DNA of 64,000 nucleotides from Alphaproteobacteria bacterium (GTDB lineage: Bacteria > Myxococcota_A > UBA796 > CAJQPC01): contig JACKEV010000008.1 of the NCBI GenBank assembly GCA_020632795.1, positions 434,001-498,000 on the forward strand. Reading direction: 5' to 3'. Position numbers and translations under genes: made by a program. A model generated the notes under the pieces. The model was not told the origin of the DNA. It did no database searches and was given only the letters and a program-made list of their open reading frames with translations. Positions 25,212 through 32,942 of this stretch are shown in pieces (the stretch's first letter is position 1; every line of letters begins with the position of its first letter).

Positions 25212-25261
25212 CGGCGGGCACCCCAGGGGACGTCTACACAACACAGGTTACACCCGCCTGC

Positions 25262-26251
25262 ATGCCCGCCCTCTCCGATCGGCTCGCCGCCGCCCTCGAC
25301 CGCCGCGCGGCGCTGCGCGACGCCCTGCACGCTGAGGACACCACCGCGTACCGCCTCTTCCACGGCGCGGTGGAGGGGTGGCCCGGCCTGAGCGTGGACC
25401 GCTACGGACCGGTGCTGCTGGCCCAGAGCTTCCGGGCGCCGCCCGCCCGGGAGGACGTCGCCGCCGTCGAGGCCCTCGCCGCGCGGCTGGGCTTGTGGCC
25501 CGTCTTCAACCACCGGGGGGAGGGCGAGGCCGCGCTGCCCGCTCCGCCCCCGGAGGCGCTGGCGGACCACGTCGTCACCGAGCTGGGCCTGCGCTACCGC
25601 TTCCGGGCCCGGCACCGGGGGCTCGACCCCTGGCTCTTCCTGGACCTGCGGGCCGGGCGGCGCTGGGTGAAGGCCCACGCCCAGGGGGCCGAGGTGCTCA
25701 ACCTCTTCGCGTACACCTGCGGGGTCGGGGTGGCCGCCGCCGCGGGCGGGGCGCGGCGCGTCACGAACCTGGACTTCGCGGCCTCGGCTCTGGAGGTCGG
25801 CTGCGACAACGCCGATCTCAACGGCATCACGGAAGATCGCTTCGCCACGATCCAGGCCGACGCGTTGCCCGCCCTGCGCCAGCTCGCCGGCCTGCCGCTC
25901 AAGGGCCGGGCCCGTCGGCGGCGGCGCTTCCGGCGGCTGGCGCCGCAGCAGTTCGACCTCGTCGTGCTGGACCCGCCGACCTGGGCGACCTCCCCCTGGG
26001 GGGCCATCGACCCGGTGCGGGATTACCCCGCGCTGTTCAAGCCGGCGCTGCTGTGTACGCGGCCCGGCGGGCGGCTGTTGGTGACGAACCACGTCTCCAC
26101 GGTGCCGCTGGAGGAGTGGCTGGGGGTGCTGGAGCGCTGCGCGCAGAAGGCCGGGCGGCCGCTCCAGGGGGTGGAGGTGCTCACCCCGGAGGCGGACTTC
26201 CCGAGCCCGGATGGTCGGCCGCCGTTGAAGCTGGCGGTTGTGGGGGTGTAG
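25262..26251 (+). CDS. Class I SAM-dependent methyltransferase (RlmI/RlmK-like)
   Basis: 329 residues. The N-terminal part (AYRLFHGAVEGWPGLSVDRY) matches the beta-structured entry region of RlmI-type rRNA cytosine-5 methyltransferases. The Rossmann part has FLDLRAGRRWV, the SAM-binding NLFAYTCGVGVAAAAGG and the catalytic-type VVLDPPTWA motif. The full PUA domain of RlmI is reduced, so the exact substrate is open; 23S rRNA or another RNA base is most likely. The 3' end overlaps the convergent HNH gene by 71 bases. Confidence 0.75.
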   Translation: MPALSDRLAAALDRRAALRDALHAEDTTAYRLFHGAVEGWPGLSVDRYGPVLLAQSFRAPPAREDVAAVEALAARLGLWPVFNHRGEGEAALPAPPPEALADHVVTELGLRYRFRARHRGLDPWLFLDLRAGRRWVKAHAQGAEVLNLFAYTCGVGVAAAAGGARRVTNLDFAASALEVGCDNADLNGITEDRFATIQADALPALRQLAGLPLKGRARRRRRFRRLAPQQFDLVVLDPPTWATSPWGAIDPVRDYPALFKPALLCTRPGGRLLVTNHVSTVPLEEWLGVLERCAQKAGRPLQGVEVLTPEADFPSPDGRPPLKLAVVGV

Positions 26252-26861
26252 GGCTGAGGAGGGCGCGGTCGGCGTCGAGCAGGTAGTCGGGGTTGGCGCG
26301 CAGCGCCCGGCCGAGCAGGGGAGCCTCTTCATCGACGAGGGAGAGCGGGCGTTGGCCCTCCTGGTACTGCCGGAAGTAGCGTCGGCGCGTCCTCATCACC
26401 CGAGGGTCGTTTCGGGTCCGCTTGAGCAGGTTCTGAACAGCCGCCATGTGCTCGGGAGGGACCTTGTCCGTGGCCTCCAACTCCAGCGAGGGCAGCTTGA
26501 GGTCGAACCACTCGTCCTGGACCACGAAGGGATCGGGGAAGCGAAGGGTTCCCTTGGAACGGTTGATCCAGCCGTCGGCGTAGCGGATGTTCAACCACTG
26601 GTAGGCCAGGTGGGCCTTGCGTGTCCCTCGGACCTCGGCCCACGGGATGAAGTGCTCGACGTCACCGTTGGGGACCCAGACGACCGTGTAGCAGCAGATC
26701 TCGTTGAACGCTGTGATGACCTCGTCGCGGAATCCTGACCAGAGGTCCTTGGCGTCCTTGGCGTTGCGGTGGTCCGGTGACTCGTTCAGCCACCTCCGGC
26801 CCTTCGCGAGTACATGGGTCTGCCACCCGCGGGGCCGGGGTGGAGGGTCGACGTGCCTCAT
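26181..26861 (-). CDS. ptuB: HNH endonuclease of a Septu-like defence pair
   Basis: 226 residues, ATG 26861 overlapping the ATPase stop by four bases. The nuclease core reads NEICCYTVVWVPNGDVEHFI, then YQWLNIRYADGWINRSKG, giving the H...N...N/H pattern of HNH nucleases of the PtuB and retron-associated type. The early KDLWSGFRDEV helix is also typical. The usual zinc-binding CxxC pairs are not evident. The Pro/Ser-rich tail lies in the convergent overlap with the methyltransferase gene. The gene order ATPase then HNH is that of Septu (PtuAB). The name is given by analogy only. Confidence 0.65.
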   Translation of the reverse strand: MRHVDPPPRPRGWQTHVLAKGRRWLNESPDHRNAKDAKDLWSGFRDEVITAFNEICCYTVVWVPNGDVEHFIPWAEVRGTRKAHLAYQWLNIRYADGWINRSKGTLRFPDPFVVQDEWFDLKLPSLELEATDKVPPEHMAAVQNLLKRTRNDPRVMRTRRRYFRQYQEGQRPLSLVDEEAPLLGRALRANPDYLLDADRALLSPTPPQPPASTAADHPGSGSPPPG

Positions 26862-28297
26862 CCCCCCTCCGACGCGACGCGACGTCGATAGACCAGACTC
26901 CAGTGTGCCCAGAATGCGTCATGTCCAGGGAGGGTGGCTGCGAGGGCGGCGTGTATCCGCTCGATCAAGGGAGGCGCATCGTCTTGCGCTCCGAGCGCCG
27001 CGAGCAGCTCCATGCCGTCCGGAGCGGGCTGCCCTCGCAGCATGCGCTCCAACCTCAGGAGCTTCGTGCTGGCTTCATTCTCACGGCCGGCCAGGAAGTC
27101 CTGCGCAGCGTCCTCGGCCAGCGCCGCCTCCCTGGAGCGCCCCCCGATCCGGCCGAAGACCTCCGAGGACAGCCACCCCGTGACGTCGCCCTCCTTCACG
27201 AAGGGCAGCTCCTGGGCGCGGATCACCGAGCCGTCCCGCTCGAGCACCAGCAGGTCGTCCACCTCCTCATCGAACACGGTCTCCAGGGAAGCGAGCACCA
27301 TCGGCGCGTGGGTGGTGACGAAGAACTGGGGGCGGAGGTCTGTCGACAGCACCGCGATGGCCTTGTGGACCGCGGGCAGCAGCGTGCGTTGCCAGCGGGG
27401 GTGCAGGTGCAGCTCAACCTCGTCGATGAGGACCACCATGTCGGGGGCGGGCGGGCGGTTGAGCAGCTCTGCGGCCTTCTGGTGCTCGGTCCACGCCCAG
27501 ACCAGCAGGTAGGCCAGGCTCAGGATGCGCTTCATCCCGGCGGACGCCAGAGTCACCGGGACCACGCCCTGCGGCAGATCGAGGGTGGGGATGTCCCGTC
27601 GGTCGTCCACCCGGACCCGGGTGGGGCGACCCGGCTTGAGGGGCTCCGAGGGCTCGGAGAGGAGGGTGAGGAGCTGCTGCAGCGACGCGAACTCGGGCGC
27701 GCGGGTGCCTTGCCAGCTCACCCAGTCCTCGATCAGGCCACGGCACACGATCCGGGGAGCATCCGGACCGTTGGAGGCCGCGCGCTTGCCCTCCCAGACC
27801 TCAGAGGCTTCCATGAATACGGCGGCCCGGTCGGGATCGTGGACCTTCCCCCGGGTCTGCAGGGCGTCCCAGATGGCGAAGGTGCCGTCGATGCGCGCAT
27901 ACACGATGAGGCTCGTCGGGGGAGTGCGGACGCCCGAGGGCGTGTCGTCGAGGGCGGCGTCCCCGCGGCGTCGGCGACGCTGGGGCTTGCCCTCCCACTC
28001 CTGACGCTCCCATCGCCAGACCCCACCGGCGTGGATCTCAACATCCGGGGCCGGACCTGCGAGCACCGCCGTGATGTCCGGTCGGAGCGCGGGTCGATCT
28101 TCTCGGGAGGTGCTGGGGGGTCGCCACGGGAACGCCTGCTCACCCACCCATGTCGTCGTGAGCGCCCACCAGATGACGTCGAGGACGAAGGTCTTGCCCA
28201 GCCCGTTGTCGCCCGCAAGGACGTTCATGCGGGGCGCGAAGTCGAAGCTCAGCGCGCGAGAAGGACCTGTGTCGGTGAGCTGCAGGCGGCGGATCAT
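26858..28297 (-). CDS. ptuA: AAA/ABC-type ATPase of a Septu-like defence pair
   Basis: 479 residues from ATG 28297; a GTG two codons upstream is possible. RecF/SMC-like ATPase: Walker A is VLAGDNGLGKTFVLD (about residue 30), the ABC-type signature region is LASAGMKRILSLAYLLVW, and Walker B is MVVLIDEVELHLHPRW, followed by the H-loop region FFVTTHAPMVL. The C-terminal 100 residues are helical. PtuA-type ATPases assemble into rings that hold PtuB nuclease and respond to phage. Overlap with the HNH gene supports one functional unit. It is divergent from the oxidoreductase at 28402. Confidence 0.7.
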   Translation of the reverse strand: MIRRLQLTDTGPSRALSFDFAPRMNVLAGDNGLGKTFVLDVIWWALTTTWVGEQAFPWRPPSTSREDRPALRPDITAVLAGPAPDVEIHAGGVWRWERQEWEGKPQRRRRRGDAALDDTPSGVRTPPTSLIVYARIDGTFAIWDALQTRGKVHDPDRAAVFMEASEVWEGKRAASNGPDAPRIVCRGLIEDWVSWQGTRAPEFASLQQLLTLLSEPSEPLKPGRPTRVRVDDRRDIPTLDLPQGVVPVTLASAGMKRILSLAYLLVWAWTEHQKAAELLNRPPAPDMVVLIDEVELHLHPRWQRTLLPAVHKAIAVLSTDLRPQFFVTTHAPMVLASLETVFDEEVDDLLVLERDGSVIRAQELPFVKEGDVTGWLSSEVFGRIGGRSREAALAEDAAQDFLAGRENEASTKLLRLERMLRGQPAPDGMELLAALGAQDDAPPLIERIHAALAATLPGHDAFWAHWSLVYRRRVASEGG

Positions 28298-28401
28298 GGA
28301 CACCCATCAAGCGGCGCCGCGGGGGCGTGGCCCTGGTTTATATCACCTCGGGTCTCCCAGAGGTCCGGTCCCCGGATCAGGACGGGATAGAGGGGGACGC
28401 G

Positions 28402-30129
28402 ATGCTCTCCCGTCGCCGCCTCATGCAGCTCGCCGCCGCGGCGCTGCCCCTCCGCGCCCGCGCCGCCGGGCCCGTCCCCCGCGTCCTCGTCATCGGCGGG
28501 GGCCCCGCCGGCATCTCCGCCGCCATCGAGCTGGCCGAGCGCGGCGTCGCGGTCACCCTGGTCGAGGCCGCCGAGCGCCTGGGGGGCAAGGTCCAGGGCT
28601 GGACGGTCCCCCAGGGCGAGCACACCCTGGACGTCGAGCACGGCATCCACGGCTGCGCCAGGGGCTACGTCCACTTCACCGAGCTGCTCGCCCGCTTCGG
28701 GCTGGAGGGGGCGCTGCGCGAGCCCGCGCTGTGGGAGAACGGCGTGCGCTTCGGGTCGGTGGAGACCTCCCTGCACCCCGCCCAGGCCGGCGAGCTGCTG
28801 CGCCGCGCCCGGGAGCGCGCCAAGGAGCTGGGCTACGGGGCGTTCTGGCCCGCCTACCGCAAGGGCCAGCGCTACATCAAGGAGCTGACCCGCCCCTACG
28901 CCCGCGAGACCTGGGGCGGCCTGTCGGTCACCGAGCGCTTCGAGACCCAGGACGTGCCCCTGACCGGCTACCGGCTCTACCCGGGCCTCTACAGCCGCTC
29001 CCTCTACTTTGTGGAGCCCGAGCAGCTCGACGCCGGCACCTTCGCGATCAGCGAGCGCTTCAACGGCTACGAGGTGCGCTGGATGCGCGGCAACCCCCAG
29101 GAGCTGCTGTGGGATCCCTTCGAGGAGATCCTGCACCGCCTCAAGGTGGACCTGCGCCTGGCCACCCCCGCGACCGGCCTCACCCTGGAGGACGGCCGCG
29201 TGGTCGGGGCCACGGTGGGGCGCCCCGGCGCCACGCTGGAGCTGGACCCGCCCGAGGAGGGCTGGACGACCCTCCACCACGAGGGCATGCCGGTGTTCCT
29301 CCACCGCAAGGGCGAGAAGGTGCGGGCGCTGTGGGGGGCCTGCACCCACCTGGGCTGCCCGGTGGCCCGCGCCGAGGTCGGCTTCGCCTGCCCCTGCCAC
29401 GGCGGGCGCTTCGACGACGCCGGCTGGCCCACCGCCGGCCCCCCCGAGCGCGCCCTGACCGCGCTCGCCGTGAAGCGCCTCCCCGACGGGCGGCTGCGCC
29501 TGACCCTGCCCGCCCAGGACGAGCGCCTGCGCGCCGACGCGGTGATCCTGGCGGTGGACGCCCCGGCCTTCGCTGCCCTGGCCGGCGAGGCCCTGCCCGC
29601 CGCGCGGGGCCTCAAGGGCTGCGCCCACACCGTGGCCCGCTACTGGTTCGACCGGGACGTCGACCCCAAGGCCCGGGTGGCCGTGCTGATGGACGAGACC
29701 GCCCACGCCTCCAACGGCTTCCTGCTGCACCGCACCCAGGACCGCAGCCGCGCCTGGGCCGAGGCCACCGGGGGCAGCGTCATCGAGATCCAGGCGTTCC
29801 GCGACATCCCGCCCGACGCCCCCGAGGACGCCCTGCTCGACGCCATCGAGGCCGACGTGCGCGCCTGCTGGCCCGAGCTGGCCGAGGCGGTGGTCCTCAA
29901 GCGTACCCTGGCCCGGGGCGAGCGCTTCACCTGGTTCTTCCCGGGCTGGCACACCTGCAGCACCCCCGTGGAGACGGGCGTCCCCGGCCTGCTGGCCGCC
30001 GGGGACTTCGTGCTGGTGGACCAGGACTGCGAGTTCATGGAGCGGGCGGTGATGACCGGACGCATGGCGGCGAACGCCGTGCTGCGGCAACATGGGATGC
30101 CGCAGGCGGAGATCCTGACCGAGCGGTGA
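28402..30129 (+). CDS. Tat-exported FAD oxidoreductase with embedded Rieske domain
   Basis: 575 residues. The N-terminus has a twin-arginine-like signal (SRRRLMQ followed by an Ala/Leu core). The FAD-binding motif RVLVIGGGPAGISAAIELAE follows at residue about 28, and a later GVPGLLAAGDFV segment completes the dinucleotide fold, as in carotenoid/phytoene desaturase-like amine oxidases. A Rieske [2Fe-2S] site is inserted near residues 313-335 (CTHLGC then CPCHGG). Insertion of a Rieske module into a desaturase-like flavoprotein suggests an electron chain within one polypeptide. The substrate is unknown. The next gene starts 17 bases later. Confidence 0.75.
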   Translation: MLSRRRLMQLAAAALPLRARAAGPVPRVLVIGGGPAGISAAIELAERGVAVTLVEAAERLGGKVQGWTVPQGEHTLDVEHGIHGCARGYVHFTELLARFGLEGALREPALWENGVRFGSVETSLHPAQAGELLRRARERAKELGYGAFWPAYRKGQRYIKELTRPYARETWGGLSVTERFETQDVPLTGYRLYPGLYSRSLYFVEPEQLDAGTFAISERFNGYEVRWMRGNPQELLWDPFEEILHRLKVDLRLATPATGLTLEDGRVVGATVGRPGATLELDPPEEGWTTLHHEGMPVFLHRKGEKVRALWGACTHLGCPVARAEVGFACPCHGGRFDDAGWPTAGPPERALTALAVKRLPDGRLRLTLPAQDERLRADAVILAVDAPAFAALAGEALPAARGLKGCAHTVARYWFDRDVDPKARVAVLMDETAHASNGFLLHRTQDRSRAWAEATGGSVIEIQAFRDIPPDAPEDALLDAIEADVRACWPELAEAVVLKRTLARGERFTWFFPGWHTCSTPVETGVPGLLAAGDFVLVDQDCEFMERAVMTGRMAANAVLRQHGMPQAEILTER

Positions 30130-30145
30130 GCCTGGAGGGCATGGC

Positions 30146-32791
30146 GTGGAGCTGACCTTCACCGGATGGAGCTGGGCGGGGCCGACCGCAGACCTGGTGG
30201 GCCTGGAGGACGCGCGCGGCGGGCGCTTCGTGGGCTGGGTGTGGCACCCGATCTGGCAGCAGACCCGGCCCGAGGTGCTGGAGGCGCCGCCGGAGGAGGA
30301 CGCCTTCCTCCCGGGGCTGGTCAGCGCGGCGCAGCGCGGCGGGGGCGTCGAGGTCTATCCGGTGGGCGCGGGTGTCCCGCTGGCGCGGCTCCTGCGCGAC
30401 GGGCGCGCGAGCGGCCGCGCCGCCGCCGAGCTGCTGTTCAGCCTGCTGACCCTGCTCGAGGACATGCAGAGGGTAGGGCTGGAGGGGCACGGGGCGCTGA
30501 ACCCGTGGCGGGTGTGGGTGCGGGACTCCGGCGAGGTCGAGGTGCTCGGGGTGTGTCCGCTCAGGCCGGAGCTGACGCCGGGGCCGCCCCAGGTGCCGGT
30601 GCCGCTGGCTGCGCTGACCTGGACCTCCGCCGAGCGGCGCGACGGGCCGCCCTCCCTGGACGACGACCTCTTTGCCGTCGCGGTGATGGCGGCCGAACTG
30701 GCGCTGGGCGTGACCCCCCGGCTCGGCGGGCCCGACCCGGCGCAGAGCCTGCGGGCCGCCTGGGAGGAGGCCGAGCGCCTCAGCGTCGGGGAGCATCGTC
30801 TGGCTTTGAAGGACCTGAGCGCGGTGCTCAGCCCGCTCTTCGACCCCATCCAGCGGGCGGCGCCTGACCTCGCGCTGCTCCTGGAGCGCACCCGGGGGTG
30901 CCTGAACCGGGACATCGAGGAGCGCTCCCTTGGCGCGCTGGCCGCTGAATACGGCCGCGAGGGCGCAGCGCTGGAGGCCGGCCGGACGATGGCCTGGAGC
31001 AAGGCCCACCTCCAGCAGATGCTTGAGGAGCACGACCCCGGCCCCAAGCGCCCGCCCAGCGTGTGGGAGCCTCGGAGCACGGGCCAACACATCGTCGAGC
31101 CTCCGCCCCCCGTCGTGCCGTGGCAGCCGACCGACCCGGGCCGACGCGTCCGCAGCCCCCAGCTCGACCGGCCGGCCCGCCCCCTCACCCACGACGTGCT
31201 CACCCAGGCCGAGGCCCTCATCGAGCGGGGGCTGCCCGCCACGGTGGACCAGCCCCTGGTGGTGCGCGCCGGCTTCCGCCCCCCGGACGCGGAGCTGGGG
31301 GAGACCGGGGCCGTGGTGGCGGCGGTCCCCGAGGACGGCGCGACGATCCGGGTGGACGTGGAGCTGGACCCGGCGGACGCGGGGAAGGTGCAGCCGCCAG
31401 GACCCCAGCACGTCGTGCTGCGCCCCAACGGGTCCTCCGAGATGGCCCGGATGAAGGTCTTCCCCAGCCGCCCCGGCCGCCTGACGATCCGGGCCCGGTT
31501 CTCCCGAGGGGCCGAGCGCATCGCCGAGGTCCCGCTCTCGGTGCTGGTGGGGGAGGAGATGCTGGCCTCCACAGAGGTCCAGGGCGTCGCCCAGGCCTTC
31601 CTCAAGGCCGACGCGGCCACCGTCGACGCCTCCGCCGACGCGCTCATCCAGTCCATCCTGTCCGCGTCGAGCGAGCGGGAGGTGTCCTCGGAGGCCCCCC
31701 GCTGGCAGCCCCCGGACCGCTCCAGGCGACAGAACCGACCCCCGCCGGAGCCCCGAGAGCGCCCCCCGCGGCTCGAGCCCCCTGCGGCGCGCCACCTCCT
31801 GCGCCTCGTCCGCCTCTCCAACGGACCGGAGGGCGAGACATTCCGCTTCGAGTGGACCGCCCCCGACTTCCACGGACCCCGGGGCGCGCCCCACCCCCTG
31901 GGGGTGCAGGTCCGCGAGGTCGCCCGTGGCCTCTATGACCCCCAGCGCCTGGAGCGGTGGAGCCGGTGGTATGCCCGCAGCCCCGAGCACGGCGAGCGCC
32001 GGGTGGGGCAGGACGCCCACGCGCTCACCCGCGACCTGCTGCCGCCAGAGGTCGACGCGGTGCTGACGCCGCTGCTGGCGTCCGAGGCGGTGCTCGAGAT
32101 CGAGGAGAGCCACAGCACCCTCATCCCCTGGGAGATGCTGGCCTGGCCCGAGGGCCGGGGCTACCGCTTCCTGGCCGGGTCGGTGACCCTGGCCCGCCGC
32201 CCCGCCGGGCCGCTGTTCCCGAGCCTGCGCGCCGCGCCGGTGGTGGTCGGCGGGGATCTGCGCGGGGTGGAGGCCGAGATGGCGGCCACCCTGGGGCGGG
32301 TGATGCCGCTCTGCCGCACGGTCTTCGACCTCGACGACGCCCTGAATGGAGACGCGCCCATCGGCGTCCTCTACCTGACGGCCCACGGGCGGCCCGCCCA
32401 CGACGGCGCCGCGATGTGGTTCCCCGACGGCGACGCCCTGGAGCCCCAGCAGCTCGCCGCGGCCACCGCGCTGAACGGCGCGCTGGTGGTGCTGGCGTCG
32501 TGCTACGCGGCGGCGACGGAGCCGGGGCTCATCGGCCCGCAGGGCTGGATCCCGTCCTGCAAGCAGGCCGGCGCGGCGGCGGTCGTCGCGCCGCTCTGGC
32601 CGGTGACGCGGGACCGCGCGGCGGTCTTCGCCGGGACGCTGTTCCGACGCCTGGCCGAGGGCGCCACCCTGGGGCAGGCTGCCCAGGACGCCCGCTTGAA
32701 GGTGCGCACCTATGGCGGCCCCGACTGGCTGGCGTGGACCGTGTGGGGCGATCCGACGCTGCGGATGGGTCAGGCGTCCGCGCCGCTGTGA
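30146..32791 (+). CDS. Pseudokinase-CHAT caspase-like protease
   Basis: 881 residues from GTG 30146. Residues about 1-250 resemble a protein-kinase fold that has lost catalysis: VEVYPVGAGVPLARLLR as hinge, and HGALNPWRVWV where kinases have HRDLKPxN. Residues about 370-480 form a beta-sandwich domain, followed by a Pro/Arg linker. The C-terminal 300 residues are a CHAT (caspase HetF-associated) domain with IPWEMLAWPE, the His motif VLYLTAHGRP (about 745) and the Cys motif VVLASCYAA (about 785); it ends with GDPTLRMG. CHAT proteases execute cell suicide or cleave effectors in conflict systems. The NACHT-FGE gene follows directly. Confidence 0.8.
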   Translation: MELTFTGWSWAGPTADLVGLEDARGGRFVGWVWHPIWQQTRPEVLEAPPEEDAFLPGLVSAAQRGGGVEVYPVGAGVPLARLLRDGRASGRAAAELLFSLLTLLEDMQRVGLEGHGALNPWRVWVRDSGEVEVLGVCPLRPELTPGPPQVPVPLAALTWTSAERRDGPPSLDDDLFAVAVMAAELALGVTPRLGGPDPAQSLRAAWEEAERLSVGEHRLALKDLSAVLSPLFDPIQRAAPDLALLLERTRGCLNRDIEERSLGALAAEYGREGAALEAGRTMAWSKAHLQQMLEEHDPGPKRPPSVWEPRSTGQHIVEPPPPVVPWQPTDPGRRVRSPQLDRPARPLTHDVLTQAEALIERGLPATVDQPLVVRAGFRPPDAELGETGAVVAAVPEDGATIRVDVELDPADAGKVQPPGPQHVVLRPNGSSEMARMKVFPSRPGRLTIRARFSRGAERIAEVPLSVLVGEEMLASTEVQGVAQAFLKADAATVDASADALIQSILSASSEREVSSEAPRWQPPDRSRRQNRPPPEPRERPPRLEPPAARHLLRLVRLSNGPEGETFRFEWTAPDFHGPRGAPHPLGVQVREVARGLYDPQRLERWSRWYARSPEHGERRVGQDAHALTRDLLPPEVDAVLTPLLASEAVLEIEESHSTLIPWEMLAWPEGRGYRFLAGSVTLARRPAGPLFPSLRAAPVVVGGDLRGVEAEMAATLGRVMPLCRTVFDLDDALNGDAPIGVLYLTAHGRPAHDGAAMWFPDGDALEPQQLAAATALNGALVVLASCYAAATEPGLIGPQGWIPSCKQAGAAAVVAPLWPVTRDRAAVFAGTLFRRLAEGATLGQAAQDARLKVRTYGGPDWLAWTVWGDPTLRMGQASAPL

Positions 32792-32816
32792 CGGTCCGGT
32801 ATGGACCTCCTGCTTG

Positions 32817-32838
32817 TGTGTGATGTGAGCATCACACA
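32817..32838. promoter_or_regulatory. Perfect 9-bp palindrome between CHAT and NACHT-FGE genes
   Basis: TGTGTGATG and CATCACACA flank a four-base loop. It lies 26 bases after the CHAT stop and 105 bases before the NACHT-FGE start. It could be an operator for the downstream gene or a weak terminator stem; no T-run follows. CRP-type sites have similar TGTGA...TCACA half-sites. Confidence 0.4.
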
Positions 32839-32942
32839 TCGTGGCATGGTTTTGACTGTGTCGAAATGTCCGGACCCTTCCCCGAGGTCGCCGATGGGTT
32901 CGGGGACGAGGGCGTCATCGCCCTCTGAGGGTGGAGGATCGC

